40,408 nt of DNA from Tuberibacillus calidus DSM 17572 (GCF_000430685.1 NZ_AUMM01000034.1:1-40408), one strand, 5' to 3'. Shown: positions 7,671 through 16,851, numbered from the stretch's first letter. Notes: generated from the sequence alone by a model not told the origin. Numbers and translations: made by a program.

Positions 7671-7706
7671 AAATAAAGGTGGGTCTCTCCCACCTTTATT
7701 TTTTCT
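7671..7706 (+). terminator. Terminator after tasA
   Basis: Perfect 13-bp stem AAATAAAGGTGGG / CCCACCTTTATTT with a 5-nt loop and a following T-run, 10 bases after the tasA stop codon and 38 bases before the next gene. Confidence 0.9.
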
Positions 7707-7743
7707 AAAAATATCCTGTTATCTTTTAAAGGAGTAGCGAAAA

Positions 7744-8358
7744 ATGAACAATACAAAATGGTTGTTATTTTGTATACCCGTTCTTCTGATTTTTCTCGGA
7801 ATAAGCGTAGCTAAGGCCGATTCAAATGAAAAAGTCTATGACTTTACGGTTTCCCCCAGTAAATCGCTTTTTAACATCACCAATTTCAAACCAGGAGATT
7901 GGGCTGAAAGAGAATTAACGCTTGATAATAATGGTACGAAGGATCTTCAATATGAGATAAAAATGAAACATCCCTCTGGTGAGGATCGCCTTTTTCGTCA
8001 ACTTCTGCTAAAAGTTGAAAACGAGTCACAAGTCCTTTTTGACGGCAAACTGAAGGATTTTAAAGGCGTCGACGCTCAACAATTAAAAAGTGGCGCCCAA
8101 GACAACATCAAGTTTACTGTTAAGATGCCCGAAGAACTCGGAAATGAATATCAAGGAACGACAACGCAATTTGATCTATTAATATATGTTGATGGTGACC
8201 TTACAGGTATCGTCGGCAACGGCTTTTCCGGTGGTCGCTTACCGAATACCGGACTCAATGATCCTTTTTATTTCCTCCTTGCGGGAACCGGTTTGATTAC
8301 GGCAGGCACATTTTTGTTGTTGTTTAAGAAATTAAAAGGAGCGAGAGTACAGGGATAA
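7744..8358 (+). CDS. TasA/camelysin-like protein with LPNTG sortase signal
   Basis: Predicted secreted, cell-wall-linked protein of 204 aa. Residues 1-25 are a signal peptide (cleavage near AKA-DS). The body contains ITNFKPGDWAERELTLDNNG, the same block as TasA (NLKPGDWMNRTFVLKNEG), and ends in QFDLLIYVDGD, so the fold is likely camelysin/TasA-like. The C-terminus has LPNTG near residue 166, a hydrophobic segment and a basic tail (FKKLKGARVQG): a complete sortase-A-type sorting signal. No sortase gene is in the window. AAAGGAG precedes the ATG. Following tasA across a terminator, it is probably made in smaller amounts, and could tether TasA fibres to peptidoglycan; that role is inference. Confidence 0.82.
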   Translation: MNNTKWLLFCIPVLLIFLGISVAKADSNEKVYDFTVSPSKSLFNITNFKPGDWAERELTLDNNGTKDLQYEIKMKHPSGEDRLFRQLLLKVENESQVLFDGKLKDFKGVDAQQLKSGAQDNIKFTVKMPEELGNEYQGTTTQFDLLIYVDGDLTGIVGNGFSGGRLPNTGLNDPFYFLLAGTGLITAGTFLLLFKKLKGARVQG

Positions 8359-8550
8359 AGTTTACCCTAAAATGGCAGTAAATAGACAAAATTTTTAAGA
8401 TGTCTCAAAAAATTGATCCACGCAATAGCTGTAGACCAAAAGACGAATGGCGACATGACCAACAGACAGATAAGTTTTCGGTTACGAAAGTGCATAAGAA
8501 TGTGCCATGTTGACATACGTTTCGCTGTGCCAACCATCCAAGAGTCCTGG

Positions 8551-8570
8551 AAGGGATGCACCATCCTTTT
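8551..8570 (+). terminator. Possible weak terminator after the LPNTG gene
   Basis: AAGGGATG-CAC-CATCCTTT, an 8-bp stem with one G-U pair and a 3-nt loop, followed by only four T. It lies between the plus-strand matrix operon and the minus-strand metallo-beta-lactamase gene. The rest of 8359-8591 holds a repeat fragment near 8370 and no gene that I can support. Confidence 0.35.
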
Positions 8571-8591
8571 GGCTTTAAAGGCACATGTTTT

Positions 8592-9329
8592 TTATTTGCT
8601 GCCCCAACTCCAGCCGCTTTTGGCCAGAGCCAATTTCCCTTTGTATACCGTCGCTGCTTCCTTTAAAAGATTTTCGTGATCGCCATAATGCGGCAAATGC
8701 GTGAGCAAACATTCTTTGACATGAGCTTCTTCAGCAAGTCGCCCGACATCCAATGAATTCAAATGGCCCATCGGCTTGCCGTCTGTTTCTTTGTACAGAC
8801 TGCATTCCGCAACTAACAGGTCCGCGTCTTTGGCAAAGGGAATAAGTTCCGGAATAAAGCTGGTATCTGCCGTATACACGATTGTCTTACCACCGCTTGT
8901 AAACCGCATGGCCGCGCAGGGAGCAGGGTGGACGGTTTGTAAAAAGTCGATTTGAAAAGGCCCCATCTGTAAAGATTCGTCGATTCGGTAGGGAACCCCG
9001 ACCGTCGCTTCTTCGTACGTGAGAGACTGAAATTTATCCGGCTCCAGCTGGTGTCCGTATATCGGTAGCGTTCCCGATGGTGTGCCGATGTATTTTTCCA
9101 CATGTTTCGCGTATTGGAGTACACCAATATCCGCGACATGGTCATGGTGGTAATGCGAGAGAATGACCGCATTCAGCTTCGATAGCTCACAATACTTTGG
9201 GAGTTGGGCCAATACGCCGCTTCCACAGTCTACTAAAAGCCGAAAATCCCCTTCTTCAAGAAGGTAGCTCGAGGTCGCTTCCCCGATTTCCGGATGACCA
9301 CCCCAAAAACCAACAACGGTCCATTTCAT
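8592..9329 (-). CDS. yhfI: Metallo-beta-lactamase-fold hydrolase, YhfI-like
   Basis: Cytosolic metal-dependent hydrolase of 245 aa. The zinc ligands are in SHYHHDHVADIG (HxHxDH, near residue 58), AVHPAP-type HPAP near 137, the Asp in VYTADTSF and the His in CLLTHLPHYG near the C-terminus; this is the RNase Z/YhfI-like branch. The substrate is not known. It follows hemY by 21 bases and so is probably the last gene of the haem operon; in B. subtilis yhfI is also near hemEHY and lplJ. Confidence 0.88.
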   Translation of the reverse strand: MKWTVVGFWGGHPEIGEATSSYLLEEGDFRLLVDCGSGVLAQLPKYCELSKLNAVILSHYHHDHVADIGVLQYAKHVEKYIGTPSGTLPIYGHQLEPDKFQSLTYEEATVGVPYRIDESLQMGPFQIDFLQTVHPAPCAAMRFTSGGKTIVYTADTSFIPELIPFAKDADLLVAECSLYKETDGKPMGHLNSLDVGRLAEEAHVKECLLTHLPHYGDHENLLKEAATVYKGKLALAKSGWSWGSK

Positions 9330-9350
9330 CCCATCACATCCCTTTCTTTT

Positions 9351-10730
9351 TTACGTTGCCAATGTATTCAGCACATCTTTGGCAGCTTGCATGCCTTGGC
9401 GAATGCAATCGGGAATACCGATGCCGTCATATGAAGCACCCGCAAGATAAACCCCAGGATATTCTTTGGCGAGCCTTTGGCGGATTTCGTGCAGCCATTT
9501 TTTATGACCGACAGGATATTGCGGCATCGCTTCCGGAAAGCGCGAAACGAGAGCAAAATCAGGGTCGCTCAGAATATCAACAGTGCCCTGCATATCTTTT
9601 AAGGCGATCGAAACTAATTCATCATCGGACTTCTCGATGATACGGTCATCGCCGGCTTTTCCTACATAACAGCGAATGAGCGCCTTACCCTCTGGTGCAG
9701 CATGCCCCCATTTCAAGTGCGTCCATGTGGCCGCTGTTATCGTCTTGGGTTCACGGCGCGAAACGACAAAGCCTGTGCCTTCCTTATGCATCCGCACCGC
9801 CTTTTCCGGAAAAGCCATCGCAATCGTTGCAACGGATGTGCTTGGGGCTTGCGTTTTTCTTTGTAAAAAGTCAGCCTCACTGAGTAACGCTTCTGTCACT
9901 TGGTGCGGAACGGCAAAAATGATTTGATCAAAAGCCCATGAACCTCCGTCACTTTCAATCGTATAATCTGCCTCGTTCCGGTGCACTTTATGAACCTTTT
10001 CACCGACCCGAACGTCAACGACCTCCGGTAGAAAAGCGGCTTTCAGCGCATCGACAATCGTTTCAAGCCCTGTCGAAAGCGTCGCAAACTGACTCGTTTT
10101 CTTTCGCGGCGCTTGGTTTTGCAGTCCAAGCATGAGGCTTCCTGCGCGTCTTTCCACCTCAATAAAGTGAGGCAGCGCCATCTTTAAACTTAATTGGTAA
10201 ATATCTCCGGCATATATACCTGATAGGAGCGGACTGATAATATGATTCACCACTTCTTGCCCGAGACGGCGTTCGAAAAACTCACCGACTGACATGTCGT
10301 CAAAATCGGGAAGCGGCGGAATGAATAAATCATTTAGCGCGCGGGCTTTACCGTCCATGGTTAAAAGGCCGGTGTCAAGGAGCGGTTTGATGCGCGTTGG
10401 TACGCCCATCACCGAGCCTTCAGGAATCATATGGAGAGTATCATCTTTTAAAATATACGACGTTCCCGTTTGATTCGAAATGAGCCCTTCACTTAAATGA
10501 AGCGCTTCGACCAGTTCTAAAACTTCCACTTTTCGTTTTAAAAATGAGTCCGGCCCGCGCTCTATGACAAACCCTTCTCTTCGTTCCGTGCGGATTTTGC
10601 CGCCCAAGCGCTCGTCGCTTTCAAAAAGCGTAACCTGAAACTCTTCCTTGGTCTCCATTACATGCTTTTGAATGTAAAAGGCAGCCGTCAATCCGGTGAT
10701 GCCGCCTCCGATAATGGCCACTTTTTTCAT
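9351..10730 (-). CDS. hemY: Coproporphyrinogen III / protoporphyrinogen oxidase (HemY/CgoX)
   Basis: FAD-dependent oxidase of 459 aa (B. subtilis HemY 470 aa). The Rossmann FAD motif VAIIGGGITGLTAAFYI is at residues 4-20 and the C-terminal FAD-binding block GVYLAGASYDGIGIPDCIRQ is intact. In Gram-positive bacteria this enzyme oxidises coproporphyrinogen III to coproporphyrin III in the coproporphyrin-dependent haem route, followed by iron insertion and decarboxylation. ATG at 10730 with GGAAG about 11 nt upstream. It is separated from hemH by 139 bases in which I see no gene; it still appears to be transcribed with hemE and hemH. Confidence 0.94.
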   Translation of the reverse strand: MKKVAIIGGGITGLTAAFYIQKHVMETKEEFQVTLFESDERLGGKIRTERREGFVIERGPDSFLKRKVEVLELVEALHLSEGLISNQTGTSYILKDDTLHMIPEGSVMGVPTRIKPLLDTGLLTMDGKARALNDLFIPPLPDFDDMSVGEFFERRLGQEVVNHIISPLLSGIYAGDIYQLSLKMALPHFIEVERRAGSLMLGLQNQAPRKKTSQFATLSTGLETIVDALKAAFLPEVVDVRVGEKVHKVHRNEADYTIESDGGSWAFDQIIFAVPHQVTEALLSEADFLQRKTQAPSTSVATIAMAFPEKAVRMHKEGTGFVVSRREPKTITAATWTHLKWGHAAPEGKALIRCYVGKAGDDRIIEKSDDELVSIALKDMQGTVDILSDPDFALVSRFPEAMPQYPVGHKKWLHEIRQRLAKEYPGVYLAGASYDGIGIPDCIRQGMQAAKDVLNTLAT

Positions 10731-10869
10731 GAAACTCGCTTCCTTCTCAAAGCTTTTTCTGTTCCGATTCGCTTTTCCTTCCCTACAGCAATCGTCGATG
10801 CCCTTCCAGCAAAAAATGCGGCTTCCACGTTCGTCTAAACTGTATCAAAGGATGGTGCAATCCCGATTC

Positions 10870-11796
10870 TTAAAGGACTTTTAAGACCACATCGGTTAAG
10901 ACATGGATAAATTCCGGATCGGCATTAGGCATCGGCGGCCGGTGGTATTGCACCCCGAATTCATCGCAGACTACTTTACACTCATAATCATTATCATATA
11001 AAACTTCCAAATGCTCAGCGACAAAACCGACGGGACAATAGATGAAATGCTTATAGCCTTTTTCTTTAAACAGATCGCGCGTCAAATCTTGGACATCCGG
11101 TCCGATCCACGGGTCCCGGGTTTGTCCGGCGCTTTGCCAGCCGACTGCAAAGTGTGGAACTTTTGCTGCTTCAGCGATTAGCTTAGCGGTTTCTTGCAAT
11201 TGGTTCGGATAAGGATCGCCATAAGCGATAATTTTCTCTGGCAAACTGTGGGCGGAAAAAATCACGACCGCATCATCATGTTCGCTTTCAGGGATCGCCC
11301 GAAATTCCTCTTGGACGCGTTTCGCCCACCATTGGATGAAACCTGGCTCATCATACCAGCTCTCGATGGGAACGATCTTCGGACCAGCGATTTCCTCGGC
11401 TGTTTGTTGTGCGCGTTCCATATAGGACTTCACGCTGAAGGTGGAATAATGCGGGGCGAGAACGAGCGCGACCGCCTGTTCAATCCCGTCTTTTTTCATC
11501 GCTTTGACAGCGTCCTCAATGAACGGCGAAATATGTTTTAAGCCCAGATAAGCTTTAAATTCATATTGGTTTTGTCTGGCATTCAAGCTTTCTTCGAGAC
11601 TTGAAGCTTGTTCATTCGTAATTCTTGCAAGCGGCGATACGCCACCGATCGATTCATAGCGATTTTTCAAATCCTCGAGCTCTTCATCTGATGGTCGACG
11701 ACCGTGGCGAATATGCATGTAATAAGGTTCAATGTCCTCTGGTTTGTTTGGCGTTCCGTAAGCCATGACGAGCAAGCCGATTTTCTTTCTTGCCAT
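10870..11796 (-). CDS. hemH: Coproporphyrin III ferrochelatase (HemH/CpfC)
   Basis: Inserts ferrous iron into coproporphyrin III, 308 aa (B. subtilis 310 aa). Conserved elements include [19 protein letters not shown] at the N-terminus, the metal-ligand His in [12 protein letters not shown] (near residue 182) and the Glu in [15 protein letters not shown] (near 264). The soluble, [Fe-S]-free Firmicutes type is indicated by the length. It starts 12 bases after hemE stops, with GGGGGCG as ribosome site. Confidence 0.95.
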   Translation of the reverse strand: MARKKIGLLVMAYGTPNKPEDIEPYYMHIRHGRRPSDEELEDLKNRYESIGGVSPLARITNEQASSLEESLNARQNQYEFKAYLGLKHISPFIEDAVKAMKKDGIEQAVALVLAPHYSTFSVKSYMERAQQTAEEIAGPKIVPIESWYDEPGFIQWWAKRVQEEFRAIPESEHDDAVVIFSAHSLPEKIIAYGDPYPNQLQETAKLIAEAAKVPHFAVGWQSAGQTRDPWIGPDVQDLTRDLFKEKGYKHFIYCPVGFVAEHLEVLYDNDYECKVVCDEFGVQYHRPPMPNADPEFIHVLTDVVLKVL

Positions 11797-11808
11797 GCTT
11801 TCGCCCCC

Positions 11809-12846
11809 TTAGTTACTCTTTGTGTAATCGTGAACCCACTCTGTCAATTTCTTTAAAACATTGCCGTCCACTTCAGGAAAAATGCCATGTCCCAAATTAA
11901 AAATATACCCGGGTTGTTTTTTCCCTTGATCAAGAATAGCTTTTACTCTTGTGAAAAGCATCTCCCAAGGCGCAAGCAGCATGGACGGATCGAGGTTCCC
12001 TTGTAGGGCCTTGTCCACGCCAAGCGCTCTGACCTCATCGATCGAGATGCGCCAATCAACCGATAAAACATCGGCCGGAAGCTGATTCCAAATCTTTAAA
12101 AGGTGAGCGGTACCGCTACCGAAATAAATGGATGGCACCCCGGTCTTTTTAATTTCCGAAAAGATTTTTTCCATGGTTGGTGCAATATATTGTTCATAAT
12201 CATCCGCGCCAACCGCGCCTACCCATGAGTCAAAAACTTGCACCGCTTGGGCGCCGGCTTCAATTTGCGAACGCAAATAAGTGATCATGATATCGGCAAG
12301 CTTATCCATGAGGGCTTGCCATACGTCCGGTTGGGCATACATAAATCCTTTGGTTTTATGGTAGTCTTTCGAAGGACCACCTTCAATTAAATAGCTAGCA
12401 AGTGTGAACGGCGCCCCGGCAAAACCGATTAATGGGACGGATAATTGTTCACGAAGCAGGCGAATGGTCTCTGCGATGTACGGCAAATCGCGTTCTGGAT
12501 GTAGATCACCAAAGCGCGAGAGGTCAGTCATCGAGCGGATGGGATTTGCAATGACTGGACCTTTCCCCTCGACGATTTCGACCTCGATCCCGGATGCTTT
12601 AATAGGGGTCATAATGTCGGCAAATAAAATGGCCGCATCGACGCCAAGTTGCTCGACCGGCAAACGCGTCACTTTCGCGCATACTTCCGGATTCTCATTG
12701 ATTTCAAAGAACGAATACTTTTTTCGAATATCCCGATATTCTTTTTGATAGCGTCCGGCTTGTCTCATGTACCAAACCGGTATGTACGGAACAGCTTCTT
12801 TGCGACATGCTTTTAAAAACGTATCATTGAATGGTTTGTTTTCCAA
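11809..12846 (-). CDS. hemE: Uroporphyrinogen III decarboxylase
   Basis: Converts uroporphyrinogen III to coproporphyrinogen III, 345 aa (B. subtilis 353 aa). The signature [16 protein letters not shown] is at residues 22-37, [10 protein letters not shown] carries the catalytic Asp, and [14 protein letters not shown] is the second conserved region. The start codon is TTG at 12846, supported by AAGGTG 8 nt upstream. First gene of hemE-hemH-hemY-yhfI; a promoter candidate lies upstream. Confidence 0.94.
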   Translation of the reverse strand: MENKPFNDTFLKACRKEAVPYIPVWYMRQAGRYQKEYRDIRKKYSFFEINENPEVCAKVTRLPVEQLGVDAAILFADIMTPIKASGIEVEIVEGKGPVIANPIRSMTDLSRFGDLHPERDLPYIAETIRLLREQLSVPLIGFAGAPFTLASYLIEGGPSKDYHKTKGFMYAQPDVWQALMDKLADIMITYLRSQIEAGAQAVQVFDSWVGAVGADDYEQYIAPTMEKIFSEIKKTGVPSIYFGSGTAHLLKIWNQLPADVLSVDWRISIDEVRALGVDKALQGNLDPSMLLAPWEMLFTRVKAILDQGKKQPGYIFNLGHGIFPEVDGNVLKKLTEWVHDYTKSN

Positions 12847-12882
12847 AAGTCTTTCACCTTTTCTCGTATTTTCCTACTTTAT

Positions 12883-12910
12883 ATTATGCCATATTTTCAG
12901 CATCTGTCAG
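12883..12910 (-). promoter_or_regulatory. Candidate sigma-A promoter of the hem operon
   Basis: On the minus strand CTGACA (12910-12905), a 16-bp spacer and CATAAT (12888-12883), about 40 bases upstream of the hemE start. The rest of 12911-13117 shows nothing further that I can support. Confidence 0.5.
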
Positions 12911-13104
12911 GCATCCAACTCGCACGAAACGGTTACAATTTCAAGTGTCCATCGAAAGTGCTTGCTTGATCCTTGCGCGACATGCTATTACGCCTTTTAT
13001 GTCGAACATGCAACCTGTAATATTCTAACATTTTCACCGGTAAAACTTGAATCACGAAAGTTTGCTAAAGTTTAAATCCCATGTTGCCCATGTAAGAATG
13101 GGAG

Positions 13105-13136
13105 GCAAAAACAAAAACCACTTCTTTTAGAAGTGG
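13105..13136 (-). terminator. Terminator of the lia / DUF4097 operon
   Basis: Minus-strand stem CCACTTC-TAAAA-GAAGTGG followed by TTTTTGTTTTT, 20 bases after the stop codon of the DUF4097 gene. Confidence 0.85.
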
Positions 13137-13156
13137 CGAAAGTACTATGGGATATT

Positions 13157-14128
13157 TTAATTTAGCCTGAAGCAGCCGGAATTTGTCCGTACCGTCAGTT
13201 TATTTTCACCGGCACCGATTTTGCCGATAAAACTGTTTTTAGTTTTAGACTGACACTCCATTTCTTCTAATGAGATATTACTGCTGCCGGAATTTCCTTT
13301 AAACTGCACCAAGAGTGAATCGGGATGATCCAATTGAACCGAAACACTCCCACTGGAAGTTCTGAGCTTCCATTCCCCTTCGATATGATCATTCCTAGCT
13401 TTTATGCTTCCGGATGATGTCTCCGCTTTTAAAGCACCATGGACGTCACGGATTTTGATGCTCCCCGAAGAAGTAGAGAGGGACAGATTTTTCGCCGTAA
13501 GCTCCTGTACATCGAGTCCACCGCTCCTGGCCTTCATCTCCAGCTTCGATCCGGATTGTATATGGGAAGCGCGAATGCCGCCGCTAAATGTTTGAACCGA
13601 AATATCGGATGATGAAAGCAGGTCGTTCACATGGACGCTACCGCTTGATGCTTTAAAAGAACATTCCGAGTTTGCTTCGGCATCATTTACCCTGATGCTT
13701 CCGGAAGATGTTTTTAGTGATAAAATATCTGCCGTCAGTCTTTTCCCCTCAATACAACCGGATTTCGTGTTGACATCAATCTTTTTATACCATTTTTGCG
13801 GAAAATAAACGTTGACTTTTGAGCGATCCATGAAAAAACCGAAAATGAAAGAATGGCTTTTCCTCGCCACATTAATTTTGGCACTGTTATTTTCAAGTCT
13901 GACATCTAAAAATATGGTATCCGAAAGCTTTTTATTGACTTGCCCCTTTAATTCCACCGTTATTTTTTCTTGATCTGATGGAAGCAAGTTAACACTTGTA
14001 GACGTTGTTGATATAATGATTTTATCCACATCGGGGACATCCAATTCTTTTACTTCATAAAGTTCGACCATTGGAAACATGCCGGTAAAAGATTTCACCA
14101 TCGAAATGATTACCCGCGCCAACCCCAA
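13157..14128 (-). CDS. DUF4097 putative adhesin, LiaG-like
   Basis: Protein of 323 aa dominated by a DUF4097 beta-solenoid: from about residue 125 to 290 it repeats a ~20-residue unit containing SSGSI / SGGI / SSGSV, as in LiaG (YvqG) of B. subtilis. The N-terminus is short and only weakly hydrophobic, so I cannot say whether it is membrane-attached. The start is TTG at 14128, with an AAAGGAAAGGAAG ribosome site ending 8-9 nt upstream. It lies 134 bases after liaR on the same strand and ends at a strong terminator, so it may be part of the lia operon or a separate unit. In B. subtilis liaG precedes liaF instead. Confidence 0.8.
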   Translation of the reverse strand: MGLARVIISMVKSFTGMFPMVELYEVKELDVPDVDKIIISTTSTSVNLLPSDQEKITVELKGQVNKKLSDTIFLDVRLENNSAKINVARKSHSFIFGFFMDRSKVNVYFPQKWYKKIDVNTKSGCIEGKRLTADILSLKTSSGSIRVNDAEANSECSFKASSGSVHVNDLLSSSDISVQTFSGGIRASHIQSGSKLEMKARSGGLDVQELTAKNLSLSTSSGSIKIRDVHGALKAETSSGSIKARNDHIEGEWKLRTSSGSVSVQLDHPDSLLVQFKGNSGSSNISLEEMECQSKTKNSFIGKIGAGENKLTVRTNSGCFRLN

Positions 14129-14262
14129 CGCTCACACTTCCTTTCCTTTAGCCATGGCCACTACCGATGACATTTTCTTTCTCATTTTATCTATGCGAAC
14201 GAACGATTTATCCGTTATGACTCGCGATTAAATCAATCCCCTTTGGAAGGTGGCTAAATCTA

Positions 14263-14895
14263 CTAGACCAACCGATGCTGGTGAGCGTAGATCGCTGCTT
14301 GTGTGCGGTCATTTACACCCAATTTACTTAAAATATTGCTGACATGGGTTTTCACGGTTTTAATGCCGATGTACAGTTCGTCTGCGATTTCGGCATTCGT
14401 TTTACCCTTTCCTATTAAAATTAAAACCTCCAGCTCGCGGCTAGTCAGATCCTCGTGCTTAGGGCGAGAATCGCGGAAGCGGTTGACCATTTTGCTCGCC
14501 ACTTTGGCATCGATGACGGAATCACCCCGCACCGCTTTGCGAATGGCTTCCACAATGGTCTCAGCCGAGGCGGTTTTTAACAAATAGCTCGTCGCACCGG
14601 CTTCAAGGGCCGGAAAAATTTTCTCATCATCATAGTAGCTTGTTAAAACGATGACCCGGCATTGAGGTCTTGCGGCGAGCACTTCCTTGGTTGCTTCAAT
14701 GCCCCCCATTTTTTCCATGATTAAGTCCATGAGAACCACATCCGGTTCCCACTCTCTCACTTTTTCAGTCGCCAACGAGCCATCATTGACTTCACCGACA
14801 ACCTCGATATCCTCTTCGATCTCAAGATAGGCGCGAAGACCCCTTCTGACCATATCGTGATCGTCGACGATCATGACTTTAATCGGCTGTGTCAT
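14263..14895 (-). CDS. liaR: LiaR/VraR-type response regulator
   Basis: NarL-family regulator of 210 aa. The receiver domain has the acidic pair VDDHD at residues 10-14, the phospho-accepting Asp in DVVLMDLIM (near 56) and the Lys of YLLKTAS (near 106). The C-terminal LuxR-type helix-turn-helix (LTSRELEVLILIGKG ... NAEIADELYIGIKTVKTH) spans about 146-205. It overlaps the end of the kinase gene by 17 bases, so translation is probably coupled. In B. subtilis LiaR activates envelope-stress genes in response to lipid II-binding antibiotics; targets here are not shown apart from the neighbouring genes. Confidence 0.92.
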   Translation of the reverse strand: MTQPIKVMIVDDHDMVRRGLRAYLEIEEDIEVVGEVNDGSLATEKVREWEPDVVLMDLIMEKMGGIEATKEVLAARPQCRVIVLTSYYDDEKIFPALEAGATSYLLKTASAETIVEAIRKAVRGDSVIDAKVASKMVNRFRDSRPKHEDLTSRELEVLILIGKGKTNAEIADELYIGIKTVKTHVSNILSKLGVNDRTQAAIYAHQHRLV

Positions 14896-15916
14896 CTTTC
14901 TTCCCCCTTATTGGAATGCGGATATCGACCGAAGTCCCTTCACCGATGCGGGAAGTGAGTGTGAATTTCCCGCCTAATTCCTCACAACGTTCCCTCATCG
15001 TTTTTAATCCATATGACGCTTTCTTTTCTTCGGTGATGTCAAAACCTTTTCCGTTATCTTGTACTTTTAAAACGACTGCACCGCTCGTCTCCGTCAACTG
15101 CAATTTTATGACACTTGCACCAGAGTGGCGGAGCGCATTGGAAAGACTTTCTTGTAAAAGGCGAAACAAGTGATCTTCGACACCCTTGGATAGGCCGTCA
15201 ATCGCTTCGATATCGGTCTCAAATTTGATAGTCGTTCGTGTTGACAGTTCGTCAACGAGTTTTTTCATCCCCTCATGGAGAGCATCGTTGGATAAATGCA
15301 CAGGTCTTAAATGGAGAAGTAACGCCCGCATTTCTCCTTGCGCTTTTTGAGCAATCTCAGCGATCTCTTCAATTTGCTGCTTAGCCATATCTACGTTTTT
15401 ATCGATGGCCCGCGTTGCCGCCGATGCTAACATATTTAACGCAAATAGCTGCTGGCTAACGGCGTCATGAAGATCCCTTGCCAGCCTTTGTCTTTCCTCA
15501 ATGGTTGCTGCGGTTTTCGCTTGCTCGGCGAGTTCAGCTTTTTCATCCGCGAGCTTTTGCAGATATTGCACTTGATTTTCAAAACGGTCGGCGAGCCTAT
15601 TCAAAGCGCGTTCAATCGGCGCCAGTTCCCCCGGTTCCTGAATGGCGATGCGGTCGGAGAGCTTACCGTTGGACAATATTGTAATAAAAGCGGTCAGATC
15701 ATCGAGATGATGCTTTAGGATCCAGCGGTCTTTCAGAGTTAAGTAAAGGCCAAGCGCAAACACAATGATAAAAACTAAAATTGAGCTGACAACGGCAAAA
15801 GAAGTGTCCCCGATCTTTTGGTAGGCGGCATAAGCTTCAAGAACGGCAAAAACGGCCAAAGCCGACAATGCCGCCAATATAAATTGTTTTTTGGCGGTTT
15901 GAATGGTTTTAATCAT
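14879..15916 (-). CDS. liaS: LiaS/VraS-type sensor histidine kinase
   Basis: Membrane-bound kinase of 345 aa. Two transmembrane helices (about residues 13-31 and 38-58) enclose almost no extracytoplasmic loop, which is typical of intramembrane-sensing kinases. A HAMP-like/coiled region is followed by the HisKA_3 box ERQRLARDLHDAVSQQLF (His near residue 151) and an ATPase domain with LLQESLSNALRHSG and VQDNGKGFD. Partner of the adjacent response regulator. AGGAGG lies 7 nt upstream of the ATG and the gene starts 11 bases after liaF. Confidence 0.93.
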   Translation of the reverse strand: MIKTIQTAKKQFILAALSALAVFAVLEAYAAYQKIGDTSFAVVSSILVFIIVFALGLYLTLKDRWILKHHLDDLTAFITILSNGKLSDRIAIQEPGELAPIERALNRLADRFENQVQYLQKLADEKAELAEQAKTAATIEERQRLARDLHDAVSQQLFALNMLASAATRAIDKNVDMAKQQIEEIAEIAQKAQGEMRALLLHLRPVHLSNDALHEGMKKLVDELSTRTTIKFETDIEAIDGLSKGVEDHLFRLLQESLSNALRHSGASVIKLQLTETSGAVVLKVQDNGKGFDITEEKKASYGLKTMRERCEELGGKFTLTSRIGEGTSVDIRIPIRGKKDDTAD

Positions 15917-15927
15917 TTCCCCGCCTC

Positions 15928-16851
15928 CTACACTCTGTCAATGCGTATGTCTAAAATTTTAAAATCTAGATCAAACACGATACGCCGCGTCGCTTCATCA
16001 AAGTTTGGCGTTTTATATTGGATATCTTTGTGGCCAATGCCATCCTGCTCGTCATCATCCCCGATCTTAACAGTCGTAATACTCGCTCCACCTCTCACCA
16101 TGAAAGCGACATCTTCCGGAATAAGGATATCAATATCCCCCACCCATCCGGACAGGCGGATTTCCGTTTCGCGATCGGGAATATAAGCAACCGTAAAATC
16201 AAATGCATAATCGCCGATCATCGCCGATAGCGACAAAGGCTCCACTTGCCAATTTGGCTCGTTAAACGCAAATTCCTTTACCAAATTTAAGATGGATGTC
16301 CCTTTTCCATATATTCTTTTGCCATGCTTGGGATGTGGCGGAACCGGAATATCGTCCATCCAGTGTTCAGATTTTAATTTTTCTTTCAAGTACTTCTTAT
16401 AACTTTTCCGGTCATGACCATCCGGAAAGTCATCCATCCACTTTGCGGATTTTAACTTTTGTTTCAAATACTTTTTATAACGTTTCCGGTCATGACCATA
16501 ATAGCTGCCGCGAAAGCCGCCAAGCATTTCCAAACCTAAATAAACCAAAAACAAGGGCCAAAGTCGCCAAAGATCGCCCCAGTGAAAAGTGACATAGCCT
16601 AAAGCATTGGCGAGCAATAAACCCCCATAAGCTGTTCCGAATAGTCCCATAAACCAGTGAGGCTTTCTTCCGCGAAAGAGTGGTTGGAAAATAGACCATA
16701 GGCCGTAGAGAAAAATAATTCCCTCAATCAGGATTAAAAAAATTGATCCGAAGCTGTAGTCAATAAGACCCATATTCGAGGCAACGAGCCATCCACCGAT
16801 AAAGATAAAAATCAATGCAACGAGTAAGTTCCCGAAGGCTATACCTCTCAT
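15928..16851 (-). CDS. liaF: LiaF-type membrane regulator with a duplicated insert
   Basis: Inhibitor of LiaS in B. subtilis, here about 307 aa and longer than usual (B. subtilis LiaF 241 aa). The N-terminal half has about four membrane helices (residues 8-100). The C-terminal half is the soluble LiaF/VraT domain (LSAMIGDYAFDFTVAYIPDRE and GWVGDIDILIPEDV). Between them a basic segment, HDRKRYKKYLKQKLKSAKWM followed by DDFPDG, is repeated as HDRKSYKKYLKEKLKSEHWM followed by DDIPVP. The GTG at 16860 abuts the GGAG site, so the ATG at 16851, 8 nt downstream of it, is preferred. First gene of liaF-liaS-liaR. Confidence 0.88.
   Translation of the reverse strand: MRGIAFGNLLVALIFIFIGGWLVASNMGLIDYSFGSIFLILIEGIIFLYGLWSIFQPLFRGRKPHWFMGLFGTAYGGLLLANALGYVTFHWGDLWRLWPLFLVYLGLEMLGGFRGSYYGHDRKRYKKYLKQKLKSAKWMDDFPDGHDRKSYKKYLKEKLKSEHWMDDIPVPPHPKHGKRIYGKGTSILNLVKEFAFNEPNWQVEPLSLSAMIGDYAFDFTVAYIPDRETEIRLSGWVGDIDILIPEDVAFMVRGGASITTVKIGDDDEQDGIGHKDIQYKTPNFDEATRRIVFDLDFKILDIRIDRV
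16355..16500. repeat. In-frame 78-bp tandem duplication inside liaF
   Basis: Two copies with a period of exactly 78 bp (TCCATCCA at 16355 and 16433; TTTTCCGGTCATGACCAT and GTTTCCGGTCATGACCAT at their other ends). It keeps the reading frame (26 codons) and duplicates a Lys/Arg-rich segment. Confidence 0.85.
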
